NCBI GenBank assembly: GCA_017432285.1
Contig: JAFRJM010000019.1
Coordinates: 1-64,000, forward strand
Direction: 5' to 3'
DNA: 64,000 nt
Source of the DNA: Oscillospiraceae bacterium
GTDB taxonomy: Bacteria > Bacillota > Clostridia > Oscillospirales > Ruminococcaceae
Under the pieces are notes generated by a model, which worked only from the letters and a program-made list of their open reading frames with translations, was not told the origin of the DNA and did no database searches. Of this stretch, positions 8,566 to 18,482 are shown piece by piece; the first letter of the stretch is position 1; every line of letters begins with the position of its first letter. Made by a program: the position numbers and the translations under genes.

Positions 8566-9326
8566 TGGTTCATTTCGTAGGAGCTGGCTGCGGTGCAGCC
8601 GATCTGATCACACTGCGCGGCAAGGAACTCATTGAGAAAGCTGATGTGATCATCTATGCAGGCTCATTGGTCAATCCTGAGCTTCTCTCCTGGAAAAAGG
8701 AGGAATGTCCTGTATATAACAGCGCGAAGATGACGCTGGAAGAGGTCATAGAGGTTATGCTGGATGCTGAGAGCAAAGGCCTTGATACCGTACGTCTTCA
8801 TACAGGAGACCCTTGTCTGTACGGAGCCATCCGGGAGCAGATGGATGTGCTTGATGAGCACGGAATCACATATGACTACTGCCCGGGAGTGAGCTCTCTC
8901 TGCGGAGCTGCTGCTGCGATCAACATGGAATATACACTTCCTGATGTTTCTCAGAGCGTGGTCATTACACGTATGGCAGGACGTACGCCTGTTCCGGAGA
9001 GGGAGAGTCTGCGCTCTTTTGCTGCGCATAAGACTACGATGGTCCTTTTCCTCAGCGCATCTCTGCTTGAGCAGTCTGCAGCTGAACTTATTGCAGGCGG
9101 ATATGATGAGGACACTCCTGTCGCAATCGTTTACAAAGCTTCATGGCCTGATGAGAAAGCATTCCGCTGCACCATCGGCACCATGGCAGAATGCGCAAGA
9201 GAGAATCAAGTCACCAAGACAGCGCTTATCATCGTGGGCGATGCAGTCAAACAGAGCAACTACAGACGTTCAGATCTGTACAATCCGGATTTCACCACCG
9301 GTTACAGGAAAGCTAAGGGGGAATAA
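8565..9326 (+). CDS. cbiF: Precorrin-4/cobalt-precorrin-4 C11-methyltransferase CbiF
   Basis: Methylates C11 of the contracted ring. Conserved blocks visible are VGAGCGAADLITLRGKELI (N-terminal SAM loop), VRLHTGDPCLYGAIREQ near residue 80, and YCPGVSSLCGAAAAIN near residue 105, ordered as in CbiF/CobM. The length of 253 residues is normal. TGATG junction with cbiL; cbiG begins 2 bases after the stop region. Confidence 0.94.
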   Translation: MVHFVGAGCGAADLITLRGKELIEKADVIIYAGSLVNPELLSWKKEECPVYNSAKMTLEEVIEVMLDAESKGLDTVRLHTGDPCLYGAIREQMDVLDEHGITYDYCPGVSSLCGAAAAINMEYTLPDVSQSVVITRMAGRTPVPERESLRSFAAHKTTMVLFLSASLLEQSAAELIAGGYDEDTPVAIVYKASWPDEKAFRCTIGTMAECARENQVTKTALIIVGDAVKQSNYRRSDLYNPDFTTGYRKAKGE

Positions 9327-9328
9327 TC

Positions 9329-10360
9329 ATGCGGCTTAGGATAGTATCCTATACCGAACAGGGCAGAAATACTGCAGCAGGCATCGCGGAGGCGATGAGG
9401 GCTGCTGGTCACAGCTGCCGTCAGTTTGCTTTGCCTAAGTTCTGTGCTGCAGGAGATGAGCCTCTTAAAGGACGGGCAGCGGAATGGGCTGCAGAAGGCT
9501 TCAGGGAAGCTGATGCATTGATCTTTTGCTGCGCTTCCGGTATCGCTGTGCGCGCTATTGCGCCATCGGTAAAAGACAAGACAACTGATCCCGCAGTTAT
9601 AGTCGTCGATGAGCTCGGTCACTATGTGATCCCTCTGCTTTCAGGGCATATCGGCGGAGCGAATGAGCTGGCGCTGGCTATCGCAGAGGAACTGGGAGCA
9701 ACGCCTGTGCTTACCACAGCTACGGATCTGCATGGACTGTTTGCTGTGGATGTGTTTGCCTCAAAGAACCATCTTGCTATCGGAAGCATGGCTCTCGCAA
9801 AGGCTGTCTCAGCGGCACTGCTGGCAGGAGATCCAGTCGGATTCCGGTCTGATTTCCCTTATGAAGGCACATTGCCGCAGGGACTTACGGAAGGCGAAGC
9901 AGAGCTTGGGATCTATATATCTGATGATCAGGCAGAGGATCCGTTCCCGAAAACACTGCACCTTGTCCCGAAGAGATACGCTGCAGGAATGGGATGCCGC
10001 AGGGGAAAGCCAAAGGAGGAACTCGAAGCATTTCTGCTTGAACAGCTTGAGGGCTGCGGAGTCTCGGCCAGGGAACTTCGCTGCATCGCCAGCATAGATC
10101 TCAAGGCTGATGAACCGGGACTGCTGGCTCTGAGCGGGCAGTATCGGATACCGCTGCTGACTTATTCTGCAGAGCAGCTTTCTGCAGTGCCGGGAGAATT
10201 CACAGCGTCAGCATTTGTTAAAGAGCATACCGGCGTGGATTCGGTGTGCGAGCGCGCAGCGGTCCTCGCATCAAACGGACCATTGATAGTTAAAAAGACA
10301 GCAGCGAACGGAATGACCTTCGCTCTTGCTAAATATGAGGAGGCGATCAGTTTTGAATAA
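9329..10360 (+). CDS. cbiG: Cobalt-precorrin-5A hydrolase CbiG
   Basis: Opens the delta-lactone of cobalt-precorrin-5A and releases acetaldehyde, a step unique to the anaerobic route. Three regions can be seen: an N-terminal domain with LIFCCASGIAVRAIAPSV, a central PLLSGHIGGANELALAIAE block with TTATDLHGLFAVDVFA, and a C-terminal domain starting near AAGMGCRRGKPKEELEAF. Length 343 residues. RBS-like GGGGAA precedes ATG 9329. The last codons overlap the TTG start of cbiH. Confidence 0.94.
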   Translation: MRLRIVSYTEQGRNTAAGIAEAMRAAGHSCRQFALPKFCAAGDEPLKGRAAEWAAEGFREADALIFCCASGIAVRAIAPSVKDKTTDPAVIVVDELGHYVIPLLSGHIGGANELALAIAEELGATPVLTTATDLHGLFAVDVFASKNHLAIGSMALAKAVSAALLAGDPVGFRSDFPYEGTLPQGLTEGEAELGIYISDDQAEDPFPKTLHLVPKRYAAGMGCRRGKPKEELEAFLLEQLEGCGVSARELRCIASIDLKADEPGLLALSGQYRIPLLTYSAEQLSAVPGEFTASAFVKEHTGVDSVCERAAVLASNGPLIVKKTAANGMTFALAKYEEAISFE

Positions 10361-11081
10361 GCTTTATATCGTCGGGATCGGTCCCGGAAACTATGAAAAC
10401 ATGACCTTGCGTGCCCAGCAGGTGCTGGCTGAGAGCGATATCATCATCGGATACACAGTCTATGTGAATCTGGTGAAGGATCATTATCCGGAAAAGGAGT
10501 TTCTGACCACGCCTATGCGTCAGGAGACCGAACGTGTCGATCTGGCTCTGGCCAAAGCGGCAGAAGGCAAAACAGTATCTCTCGTCTGCAGCGGCGACGG
10601 CGGAGTGTACGGTATGAGCGGCCTTGCGGAGGAACTTGCCCCGAACTATCCGGGCGTTTCAGTCGAAACGATCCCCGGAGTATCTGCTGTTCTCAGCGGA
10701 GCTGCACTTCTTGGTGCGCCGCTCATTCACGATTTCGCTGTTATCAGTCTCAGTGACCTGCTTACTCCATGGGAGAAGATTGAGAAGAGACTTTCTTGTG
10801 CGGCACAGGCTGACTTTGTCATATGCATCTACAATCCTGCCAGCCACAAAAGAAAAGATTATTTGCAGAAGGCATGTGATATCGTTCTCGAATATGCTTC
10901 ACCTGAGACCGTCTGCGGCATTGCCCGCAATATCGGCCGTGAGGGAGAATCCTATTCGATCATGACATTGAAAGAACTGAGGGATGCTGAGGCAGACATG
11001 TTCACAACAGTCTTTATCGGCAACTCCCAGACTAAAGTTATCGGTGACCGCATGGTCACACCTAGAGGTTATAAATTATGA
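10353..11081 (+). CDS. cbiH: Precorrin-3B/cobalt-factor III C17-methyltransferase CbiH
   Basis: Methylates C17 with ring contraction. The N-terminal LYIVGIGPGNYENMTLRAQ and the LVCSGDGGVYGMSGLA and ETIPGVSAVLSGAALLGAPL blocks are the tetrapyrrole-methylase signatures of CbiH/CobJ. I place the start at TTG 10353, 9 bases after a strong GAGGAGG at 10337-10343. A longer frame from 10326 would put the ribosome-binding site inside the gene and add residues that do not match the family. About 242 residues. Confidence 0.93.
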   Translation: MNKLYIVGIGPGNYENMTLRAQQVLAESDIIIGYTVYVNLVKDHYPEKEFLTTPMRQETERVDLALAKAAEGKTVSLVCSGDGGVYGMSGLAEELAPNYPGVSVETIPGVSAVLSGAALLGAPLIHDFAVISLSDLLTPWEKIEKRLSCAAQADFVICIYNPASHKRKDYLQKACDIVLEYASPETVCGIARNIGREGESYSIMTLKELRDAEADMFTTVFIGNSQTKVIGDRMVTPRGYKL

Positions 11082-13060
11082 GCAGCATCCTATTGTTTGC
11101 GGGAACAACGGAAGGCCGACGCATAGCTCAGGGCTGCCGGAACAAGCCCGTGACACTGCATGTCAGCGTAGCAACAGAATACGGAGAGACACTGATCGAG
11201 CCGGCGGATAACATCCATGTCGTTCATGGACGCAAAGATGCTGCAGAGATCGGTGCCATGATCGATGAGACCGGCGCGTCCCTGGTGATCGACGCTACGC
11301 ATCCCTATGCAGAAGAAGTCACCAGAACTCTTCATGAGGTCTGCGCTTCCAAAGGCATCGAGTATCTTCGTGTGCTGAGAGATCAGGAGAAGATATATCC
11401 TGAGATCTGTGAATTTGTGGATGACACCGATGCAGCCATCGATTATTTGCAGAAGGTGCACGGAAACGTTCTTCTCACAGTCGGTTCCAAGGAACTGGCC
11501 AGATATACTGAGATTGAGGATTATCAGACGAGACTTTTTGCGAGGATCCTTTCCTTACCTGAAGCAATGAAACAGGCAAGCGATCTCGGGTTCGGCGGAA
11601 AGAACCTTATATGCATGCAGGGACCCTTCAGTGAAGAGCTCAATATCGCAATGATGCGCTCTCTGAATATCCGTTATCTGGTCACTAAAGATACAGGCAG
11701 TACAGGAGGATTTCCGGAAAAGATACGCGCTGCCAAAGTATGCGGCGTGACTCCTGTAGTTATCCGCCGTCCGCTGAGCGAAGCCGGAGTCGGAGTAGAG
11801 GAGTGCTTGTCACTTATTGGAGAGCGTTACGGATTTACGCCCGAGTTTGACAAACATATTACTATCCTCGGTGTTGGAACGGGCAGCGCAGAGGGCATGA
11901 CTCTGGCTGCCGAACAGGCGTGCCGTGAAGCAGATCTTATAATCGGCGCAAAACGCCTTTGTGAGTCGCTTGAGCGTTTCCGCAAGCCTGTAACTGTTGC
12001 TATTGCAGCAAAAGATATCGATGAACTGATCCGCAGCACTCCTGCCCGCAATATAGTGGTTGCGATGTCAGGAGATACAGGATTTTACAGCGGCACGAAA
12101 AGTCTGCTGGCACGTATAGCCGACCTTCATCCAAATGTGCTTCCGGGAATATCATCAGTAGCATATCTCTCCAGCCGTACAGGCGTTTCCTGGGATGATG
12201 CCGTACTGGTAAGCGCTCACGGACGCAGCTGCAATATCGTTGCTAAAGTCCGTGACAATCCTAAGGTCATAGCACTGGTCGGAGGTGCTGACGGGGTCTC
12301 CGGTATGGCTAAAGAACTCACAGAGTATGGCCTTGGCGGAGTGCAGATCACTGTAGGAGAGAACCTTTCATATGAGAATGAGCGCATAACTTCCGGCACT
12401 GCGGATGAGCTCAGGGATCAGACCTTTGATTCACTGTCGCTCGTTCTTGTTCAGAATCCTGAGGCCTCAAAGGCAGTCGTCACTCACGGACGTGAGGATG
12501 ATGATTTCACTAGGACTGAAGTGCCTATGACCAAGCAGGAAGTGCGCGCTGTCACACTGGCAAAACTGCGCCTTACAAAGGACGCTGTTTGCTGGGATAT
12601 CGGTGCAGGAACAGGCTCGGTATCGCTTGAGATGGCTGAATGCTGCGTGGACGGACATGTCTGGGCGGTAGAACAAAAGGAAGATGCCTGTGAACTTATA
12701 GAAACGAACAAGCGTAAACTGAGGGTAGCCAATGTTACGGTAGTCTGCGGAAAAGCTCCTGACTGCCTGGCTGATTTGCCCGCGCCAACACATATTTTTG
12801 TGGGAGGAAGCAGCGGCAATCTGCGTGCTATCCTTGAGGCCGCGCTTGAGAAGAATCCTTCAGTCCGCATCGTTATTAACGCGATTACGCTGGAAACAGT
12901 AGCAGAAGCAGCTGAAGCGATGAAAGAGCTTCCGGTCGTAGATACTGATATCATCCAGCTCAGCGCTGCCAGAGGAAGAAAACTCGGACGCTACCATCTC
13001 ATGACCGGGATGAACCCGGTATTCATCCTTTCCTGTGAAGGAGGTCCGACTGATGCATAG
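11078..13060 (+). CDS. cbiJ/cbiE/cbiT: Triple fusion CbiJ-CbiE-CbiT: precorrin-6A reductase plus precorrin-6B C5,C15-methyltransferase/decarboxylase
   Basis: One 660-residue protein holding three consecutive activities. Residues 1-258 are the CbiJ reductase (ILLFAGTTEGRRIA start, DATHPYAEEV near 73, TKDTGSTGGFPEK near 205). Residues from about 261 to 460 are CbiE, a tetrapyrrole methylase (ITILGVGTGSAEGMTLAA, AMSGDTGFYSG, VLPGISSVAYLS). Residues from about 470 onwards are CbiT, a class I SAM methylase-decarboxylase (GAGTGSVSLEMA at 509). CbiE-CbiT fusions equal CobL of aerobic organisms; the added N-terminal CbiJ is less usual. Start overlaps cbiH, and the end overlaps the cbiA start. Fusion suggests substrate channelling between precorrin-6A and precorrin-8 (inference). 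Confidence 0.94.
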   Translation: MSSILLFAGTTEGRRIAQGCRNKPVTLHVSVATEYGETLIEPADNIHVVHGRKDAAEIGAMIDETGASLVIDATHPYAEEVTRTLHEVCASKGIEYLRVLRDQEKIYPEICEFVDDTDAAIDYLQKVHGNVLLTVGSKELARYTEIEDYQTRLFARILSLPEAMKQASDLGFGGKNLICMQGPFSEELNIAMMRSLNIRYLVTKDTGSTGGFPEKIRAAKVCGVTPVVIRRPLSEAGVGVEECLSLIGERYGFTPEFDKHITILGVGTGSAEGMTLAAEQACREADLIIGAKRLCESLERFRKPVTVAIAAKDIDELIRSTPARNIVVAMSGDTGFYSGTKSLLARIADLHPNVLPGISSVAYLSSRTGVSWDDAVLVSAHGRSCNIVAKVRDNPKVIALVGGADGVSGMAKELTEYGLGGVQITVGENLSYENERITSGTADELRDQTFDSLSLVLVQNPEASKAVVTHGREDDDFTRTEVPMTKQEVRAVTLAKLRLTKDAVCWDIGAGTGSVSLEMAECCVDGHVWAVEQKEDACELIETNKRKLRVANVTVVCGKAPDCLADLPAPTHIFVGGSSGNLRAILEAALEKNPSVRIVINAITLETVAEAAEAMKELPVVDTDIIQLSAARGRKLGRYHLMTGMNPVFILSCEGGPTDA

Positions 13061-14408
13061 CCCAAGACTGGTCTTCGCCGCACCGTCCAGCGGAAGCGGC
13101 AAGACGACAGTGACCTGCGGTATCCTGCAGGCGCTGAAGAACAGAGGAATGAATGTCTTCTCCTTTAAATGCGGGCCTGACTATATAGACCCCATGTTTC
13201 AGGAGAAGGTCATAGGCGTGCGCTCCGGAACTCTTGATCTGTTCTTTTCAGGAGAGGATACATTGAAACGGCTCTTCTGCAGGAATGCGGAGGGATCCGA
13301 TATTTCTGTAGTCGAGGGTGTGATGGGTTTCTATGACGGGCTCGGCTCTGATACAGACAGGGCCTCCACATATCATGTCGCTAAGGTGCTTCAGGCGCCC
13401 GTTATCCTAATAGTCAACGCCAGGGGACAGGCACTTTCCACTCTCGCTGAACTGGATGGCTTCATGAAGTTCCGTCCGGACAGCGGCATCAGGGGAGTGA
13501 TCTTCAACCAGATGAGCGAGCATGTCTTCAAAGCGCTGGAACCTGAAGTGCGCAGGATGGGTATACTTCCTATCGGATATCTCCCGAAGGTAAGCGATCT
13601 GGTCATAGAGAGCCGCCATCTTGGACTGGTCACGCCCGGTGAGATAGACGGTCTCAGCGACCGTCTTCAGAAACTGGCTGAAACACTGGAGAAGACGCTT
13701 GATTTTGAAGCACTGCTTAAACTGTCGGCAGAAGCGCCGGATCTTGCTTATTTGCCTGATCCTGATATCCCTGATATGCCGAGGACAAAGATCGCTGTTG
13801 CAAAAGATGAGGCGTTCTGCTTCCTGTATAAAGACAATCTGGCCTTGCTTGAGAGCTTAGGGGCAGAACTTCTGTATTTCTCACCGATACATGATCAAAC
13901 TGTTCCGGATGAGGCACAGGGACTTCTGCTTCCGGGAGGATATCCGGAGCTCTATGCAAAAGAGATAAGCGAAAACGTCTCCATGCTCGAGTCAGTTGCT
14001 TCGGCAATACGGAGCGGTATGCCGTGTCTTGCGGAATGCGGAGGTTTCCTCTATCTTCATAAGGAACTGGAGGATATGGACGGCACTTATTGGCCGATGG
14101 CCGGGGTGCTGGATGCCAAAGCATGGCGGACGAACAGACTTGGAAGATTCGGATATATCACGTTAGCGAGCAACGGGGACAACTGGCTGCTCCCTGAGGG
14201 TGAGCAGATCAGGGCTCATGAGTTCCATTATTATGAAAGCAGTGACTGTGGTACGGACTTGCACGCGCAGAAACCAACCGGTAGCCGCAGCTGGGACTGC
14301 ATACATATAAAAGGAAACCTGATGGCAGGTTTTCCACACATGTTCTATGAATCGGATCCGAAATTTGTGGAAAGATTCCTGCGCCGCTGCGCAGGAGAGG
14401 AGGAGTAA
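13053..14408 (+). CDS. cbiA: Cobyrinic acid a,c-diamide synthase CbiA
   Basis: ATP- and glutamine-dependent amidation of the a and c side chains. An N-terminal P-loop (APSSGSGKTTVTCG, residues 8-21) heads the dethiobiotin-synthetase-like ATPase domain. A class I glutamine amidotransferase domain follows, with the nucleophile region PCLAECGGFLYLHKEL and the histidine segment RAHEFHYYESSD. I choose ATG 13053, preceded by AAGGAGG; the in-frame GTG at 13035 would encode this ribosome-binding site. About 451 residues. Overlaps the end of the cbiJET fusion. Confidence 0.95.
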   Translation: MHSPRLVFAAPSSGSGKTTVTCGILQALKNRGMNVFSFKCGPDYIDPMFQEKVIGVRSGTLDLFFSGEDTLKRLFCRNAEGSDISVVEGVMGFYDGLGSDTDRASTYHVAKVLQAPVILIVNARGQALSTLAELDGFMKFRPDSGIRGVIFNQMSEHVFKALEPEVRRMGILPIGYLPKVSDLVIESRHLGLVTPGEIDGLSDRLQKLAETLEKTLDFEALLKLSAEAPDLAYLPDPDIPDMPRTKIAVAKDEAFCFLYKDNLALLESLGAELLYFSPIHDQTVPDEAQGLLLPGGYPELYAKEISENVSMLESVASAIRSGMPCLAECGGFLYLHKELEDMDGTYWPMAGVLDAKAWRTNRLGRFGYITLASNGDNWLLPEGEQIRAHEFHYYESSDCGTDLHAQKPTGSRSWDCIHIKGNLMAGFPHMFYESDPKFVERFLRRCAGEEE

Positions 14409-14411
14409 TAC

Positions 14412-15914
14412 ATGGCAAAAGCATTGATGATACAGGGAACCATGTCCAATGCAGGCAAGAGCCTTATAGCGGCAGGCCTCTGCAGGGTGTTTAAGCAGGA
14501 CGGCTACAAAGTGGCTCCTTTCAAGGCCCAGAACATGGCGCTAAACTCCTTTATCACTCGTGAAGGCCTGGAAATGGGCCGCGCCCAGGTGGTCCAGGCG
14601 GAAGCAGCAGGTGTTGAGCCTTCAGTTCTCATGAACCCTATACTCCTCAAGCCAACCACAGATATGGGCTCGCAGATAATCCTCAATGGAGAGGTCTGGG
14701 GTCAGCTGTCTGCACAGGACTATTTTGCCCAGAAAAAGAAACTCCTGCCTGAGGTGCTTAAAGCATATCAGACTCTGTCGGATCAGAACGATGCCATCAT
14801 TATTGAAGGTGCCGGCAGTCCTGTTGAGATCAACCTTAAGGACAGCGATGTTTATGTCAATATGGATATGGCAAAAGCTGCCAAGGCTCCTGTTCTTCTG
14901 GTGGGAGACGTCGACAGGGGAGGCGTTTTTGCCCAGCTCTACGGTACTGTAGCTTTGTTCACCGAAGAAGAGCGCGCAATGGTCAAAGGCGTCATCATCA
15001 ACAAGTTCCGTGGGGATCAGACGATCCTGGATCCGGGCATCAAGATGCTGGAAGATCTTATCCATATTCCGGTAGTCGGAGTCGTGCCGTGGGTACGGCT
15101 GGATATAGATGATGAAGACAGCCTTTCAGAGAGGCTCACCAACCGTGAGGCGTCTCTGGTTGATATCGCTGTGGTACGCCTTCCGCGTATCGCAAACTTT
15201 ACGGATTTCAAGGCGCTGGAAGGCATAGACGGTGTTTCAGTGCGTTACATAAATTCAACACGCCAGTTCGGTGAGCCAGACATGGTGATCATCCCTGGTA
15301 CGAAGAACACAATGGCAGACCTGCTCTGGATGCGTCAGAACGGCTTGGAAGCTAAGATTCAGCGCTTCGCAGATGTCGGCGGTCCGGTGCTTGGTATCTG
15401 CGGCGGATATCAGATGCTCGGTGAAGAACTGAGTGACCCGTTCAATGTCGAACACGGCGGGACTTTGCGCGGAATGGGACTTCTTCCTGTTTCCACAGAG
15501 TTTACAGCACAGAAGACACGGACCCGTGTGGACGGAAGCTTCGGAGCGATGGGAGGGATATTCTCAGAACTTACAGGAAAGCACTTCGAGGGATATGAGA
15601 TCCATATGGGAGTTACCAACAGCAGCGCAGGCATCGCTCAGATCGTCGACGGTGTCAGCGGGACCAGCAGGATAGACGGCTGCCAGAACGGCAATGTATA
15701 CGGCAGCTACGTGCATGGTATACTTGATGGAGACGAAGTTGCAGGTACCATCGTCAGAGCCCTTGCGATGAAGAAGGGTGTAGATCCTGCAGATCTTGGT
15801 AAAGTGGACGGAGAAGCCCACAAACAGCAACAGTATGACCTGCTGGCTGATACTTTGCGTAAAAGTATGGATATGGAACTTGTTTATCGAATCTGGACGG
15901 AGGGGTTGAAATGA
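14412..15914 (+). CDS. cbiP: Cobyric acid synthase CbiP (CobQ)
   Basis: Amidates the remaining four carboxylates of adenosylcobyrinic diamide. N-terminal ATPase domain begins [20 protein letters not shown], continues with [11 protein letters not shown] and [12 protein letters not shown], and includes [16 protein letters not shown]. The C-terminal glutaminase domain contains [16 protein letters not shown] with its nucleophilic Cys, and GSYVHGILD with the catalytic His. 500 residues, family length. ATG 14412 lies 3 bases after the cbiA stop, behind GGAGAGGAGG. Confidence 0.96.
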   Translation: MAKALMIQGTMSNAGKSLIAAGLCRVFKQDGYKVAPFKAQNMALNSFITREGLEMGRAQVVQAEAAGVEPSVLMNPILLKPTTDMGSQIILNGEVWGQLSAQDYFAQKKKLLPEVLKAYQTLSDQNDAIIIEGAGSPVEINLKDSDVYVNMDMAKAAKAPVLLVGDVDRGGVFAQLYGTVALFTEEERAMVKGVIINKFRGDQTILDPGIKMLEDLIHIPVVGVVPWVRLDIDDEDSLSERLTNREASLVDIAVVRLPRIANFTDFKALEGIDGVSVRYINSTRQFGEPDMVIIPGTKNTMADLLWMRQNGLEAKIQRFADVGGPVLGICGGYQMLGEELSDPFNVEHGGTLRGMGLLPVSTEFTAQKTRTRVDGSFGAMGGIFSELTGKHFEGYEIHMGVTNSSAGIAQIVDGVSGTSRIDGCQNGNVYGSYVHGILDGDEVAGTIVRALAMKKGVDPADLGKVDGEAHKQQQYDLLADTLRKSMDMELVYRIWTEGLK

Positions 15915-16576
15915 GAATAATGAATCTTGCTCCGGCGGATATTGAGAAGGAAAGTTTCAGGATCATTACGGAGGAACTGGGTGACAGAGTGCTGGAACCG
16001 GAACAGGCTCCTATTATAAAGAGAGTAATACACACCACTGCGGATTTCGGATTTGCTGATACTCTGTACTTTTCGCCTGACGTTGTCAGGATAGCGAAGG
16101 AAGCGATCAGAGGGGGAGCTACAGTCGTAACTGATACACAGATGGGTCTTGCAGGTATAAGCAAGAGGACGCTGGAGCGCTTCGGCGGCAAGGCTGTGTG
16201 TTTCATGAGCGACCCGGATGTTGCGGAGGAAGCCAAGCGCCTCGGATGCACAAGAGCACGAACAAGTATGGACAAAGCTTCCAGACTGGGTGACAATGTC
16301 ATCTATGCTATCGGCAATGCACCAACAGCTTTGATAAGACTGCGCGAACTTATCGACGAAGGATACCGTCCGAAACTTATCATCGGTGTGCCTGTAGGTT
16401 TTGTAAATGTGGTGGCTTCCAAAGAACTCATCATGGAGACAGATGTGCCATGTATCGTAGCTCAGGGACGCAAAGGCGGAAGCAACGTTGCCGCCTGCAT
16501 AGTCAATGCATTGCTGTATCTGATGGACGAGACTAGAGGCGGCGACAGACCTGCCGAAAAGAAGGAGAAAGAATGA
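15911..16576 (+). CDS. cbiC: Precorrin-8X/cobalt-precorrin-8 methylmutase CbiC
   Basis: Moves the C11 methyl group to C12, giving (cobalt-)cobyrinate. Typical features are the N-terminal [25 protein letters not shown] with the catalytic His near residue 42, a [11 protein letters not shown] segment, [11 protein letters not shown], and [14 protein letters not shown]. 221 residues. ATGA overlap with cbiP; the stop overlaps cobT. Confidence 0.95.
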   Translation: MRIMNLAPADIEKESFRIITEELGDRVLEPEQAPIIKRVIHTTADFGFADTLYFSPDVVRIAKEAIRGGATVVTDTQMGLAGISKRTLERFGGKAVCFMSDPDVAEEAKRLGCTRARTSMDKASRLGDNVIYAIGNAPTALIRLRELIDEGYRPKLIIGVPVGFVNVVASKELIMETDVPCIVAQGRKGGSNVAACIVNALLYLMDETRGGDRPAEKKEKE

Positions 16577-17955
16577 TGGAAAACAGTTCTTCATTTTTCT
16601 GCAATAAGGCCTGCAAATACTTTCCGTGTCACAAGGTAGAGGATACGGATACTTTCAACTGCCTGTTCTGCTACTGTCCTCTTTATATGCTCGGAGATAG
16701 ATGCGGAGGTAATTTCCGCTACACCAAAAGAGGTATAAAAGATTGTACACTGTGTACGATACCTCACAGACCGGATTCGGCAGAATATATCCGTACCCGT
16801 TTTGCAGAGATAGCAGCTAATGCAGGGATCGCGCCTACCGCTCCGCAGCCCGAACTTTTTTCTGAACCGGATGATCAGAAGGATCCCTATGCGGTGATCG
16901 CAGCATGGAATGAGGCTATAGCACCGCAGGATGAAGAAGCCGCAAGAGCCTCAAAAGCGCATTGGGACAGCGTAGCGAAACCTTTGGACGGTCTTGGGAA
17001 ACTAGAGACGATCGTCACACGTATTGCTGCACTTACCGGTAAGGAGAATGTGAACATCGAAAAGAGAGCGGTAGCAGTTCTGTGCGCGGACAACGGTGTT
17101 GTTGAAGAGGGAGTGACTCAGACAGACGCTTCTGTTACTGCTACTATGGCAAGAAATGTCGCAAGTCACAGATCTTCTGTATGTTTGATGGCAAAATCAG
17201 CCAGAGCAGATGTGTACTCCATAGATATAGGGATACTGCACAGGGTGGATGGTACTATCGACCTCCATGTGGGCGACGGTACAGCCAATATGACGAAAGG
17301 CCCGGCTATGACTGCTGAGCAGGCTATAAAGGCACTCAAGAACGGTGTTGCTCTTGCAAAGTCTTTTGCTGATAGAGGTTACCGCATTCTGGTAACAGGT
17401 GAAATGGGAATAGGGAACACAACTACCTCTAGCGCCATTGCATCTGTGCTGCTTGATCTCCCGGTCAAGACAGTTACCGGAAGAGGCGCAGGCCTCTCCG
17501 ATGAAGGCCTGGAAAGAAAGCGCACTGCCATTAAAAAAGCTATAGAAATCAATAAGCCGGATCCTTCTGATGCTTTTGATGTTTTACAGAAGCTTGGCGG
17601 ATTCGATCTGGCAGGTCTGGCAGGACTATATATCGGCGCAGCTCTATGCCGTATGCCGATCCTCATAGACGGACTCCCGAGCTCAGTGGCTGCACTTGTG
17701 GCATCGAGGCTTGTTCCGAACTGCACGATAGCAATGCTGCCCAGTCACTGCTCTGCAGAGCCGGTGGCTCAGGCGATCCTGAAGGAATTAGGATTGGAAG
17801 CAATTATATTTGCAAACATGAAACTTGGTGAAGGAACCGGAGCAGTTTGTATGTTGCCTTTGATCGATGAGGCTTTGGCGGTTTATCACGGCTCGGTCAG
17901 GTTCAACGCTACGGGAATAGAACAGTATCAGCCATTGGGAGGAACTACGGAATGA
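16573..17955 (+). CDS. cobT: Cysteine-rich domain fused to nicotinate-nucleotide-DMB phosphoribosyltransferase CobT
   Basis: Activates the lower-ligand base as alpha-ribazole phosphate. Residues from about 115 onwards are CobT: RASKAHWDSVAKPLDGLGKLE start, ADNGVVEEGVTQTD, GEMGIGNTTTSSA, and the catalytic glutamate motif KLGEGTGAV. The first 80 residues are a separate Cys-rich small domain with CNKACKYFPCH, FNCLFCYCPLYML, RCGGNF and KDCTLC. Nine or more cysteines suggest an Fe-S cluster or zinc site. This small domain is known as a stand-alone neighbour of cobalamin genes and is fused here. ATG 16573 and 16576 are adjacent; the former overlaps the cbiC stop. Confidence 0.94.
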   Translation: MMENSSSFFCNKACKYFPCHKVEDTDTFNCLFCYCPLYMLGDRCGGNFRYTKRGIKDCTLCTIPHRPDSAEYIRTRFAEIAANAGIAPTAPQPELFSEPDDQKDPYAVIAAWNEAIAPQDEEAARASKAHWDSVAKPLDGLGKLETIVTRIAALTGKENVNIEKRAVAVLCADNGVVEEGVTQTDASVTATMARNVASHRSSVCLMAKSARADVYSIDIGILHRVDGTIDLHVGDGTANMTKGPAMTAEQAIKALKNGVALAKSFADRGYRILVTGEMGIGNTTTSSAIASVLLDLPVKTVTGRGAGLSDEGLERKRTAIKKAIEINKPDPSDAFDVLQKLGGFDLAGLAGLYIGAALCRMPILIDGLPSSVAALVASRLVPNCTIAMLPSHCSAEPVAQAILKELGLEAIIFANMKLGEGTGAVCMLPLIDEALAVYHGSVRFNATGIEQYQPLGGTTE

Positions 17956-18482
17956 TGATCCTGCTTACAGGCGGTTCAGCCTGCGGCAAGAGTTCATATG
18001 CTGAAGATATATGTCTGCAGGGTCCCGCACCGCGCTTCTATCTGGCAGCTATGCAGCCGTATGGCGAGGACGGACAGAGAAAAGTACAGCGTCACAGGGC
18101 ACTGCGGGCAGGAAAAGGTTTCGAGACTATAGAACGTTATACGGATTATGCCTCGCTGAAGCTTCCTGCCAGAGGCACAGCACTTCTGGAGTGCATTTGC
18201 AATCTGACTGCGAACGAGATGTTCGATGAGAACGGAAACCAGAGCGACCCATGCGAGCGTGTGCTGTCCGGAGTGGAGAATTTGGCTCAGCAGTGTGACC
18301 TGCTGATAGTTATTACGAACGATGTCGGTTCGGGCGGTGACATATATGAGGATGGAACGAATGATTATATCCGTGCAGTCGGTGCGATCAATTCGGTTTT
18401 GGCTTCCCGGGCGGACACAGTCATTGAGATGGTAGCAGGTATACCTATTCTGGTGAAAGGAGAACTCCCGTTATGCAATTGA
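17952..18482 (+). CDS. cobU: Adenosylcobinamide kinase/guanylyltransferase CobU
   Basis: Phosphorylates adenosylcobinamide and transfers GMP to form adenosylcobinamide-GDP. The P-loop is TGGSACGKSSYAE (residues 6-18), close to the family form. VQRHRALRAGKGFETIE supplies the His expected to carry GMP. A NDVGSGGDIYEDG segment and the terminal VAGIPILVKGE follow. 176 residues. The central segment differs from the usual EVGxGIVP form, which is instead kept by the short relative two genes downstream. Overlaps cobT and cobS. Confidence 0.88.
   Translation: MMILLTGGSACGKSSYAEDICLQGPAPRFYLAAMQPYGEDGQRKVQRHRALRAGKGFETIERYTDYASLKLPARGTALLECICNLTANEMFDENGNQSDPCERVLSGVENLAQQCDLLIVITNDVGSGGDIYEDGTNDYIRAVGAINSVLASRADTVIEMVAGIPILVKGELPLCN

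Noticed and set aside
10326-10352. N-terminal extension of cbiH from an ATG at 10326.
   Set aside because: The extension contains the ribosome-binding site for the TTG at 10353 and does not resemble the family.
13035-13052. GTG start of cbiA at 13035.
   Set aside because: The sequence from 13038 is the AAGGAGG ribosome-binding site that serves ATG 13053.
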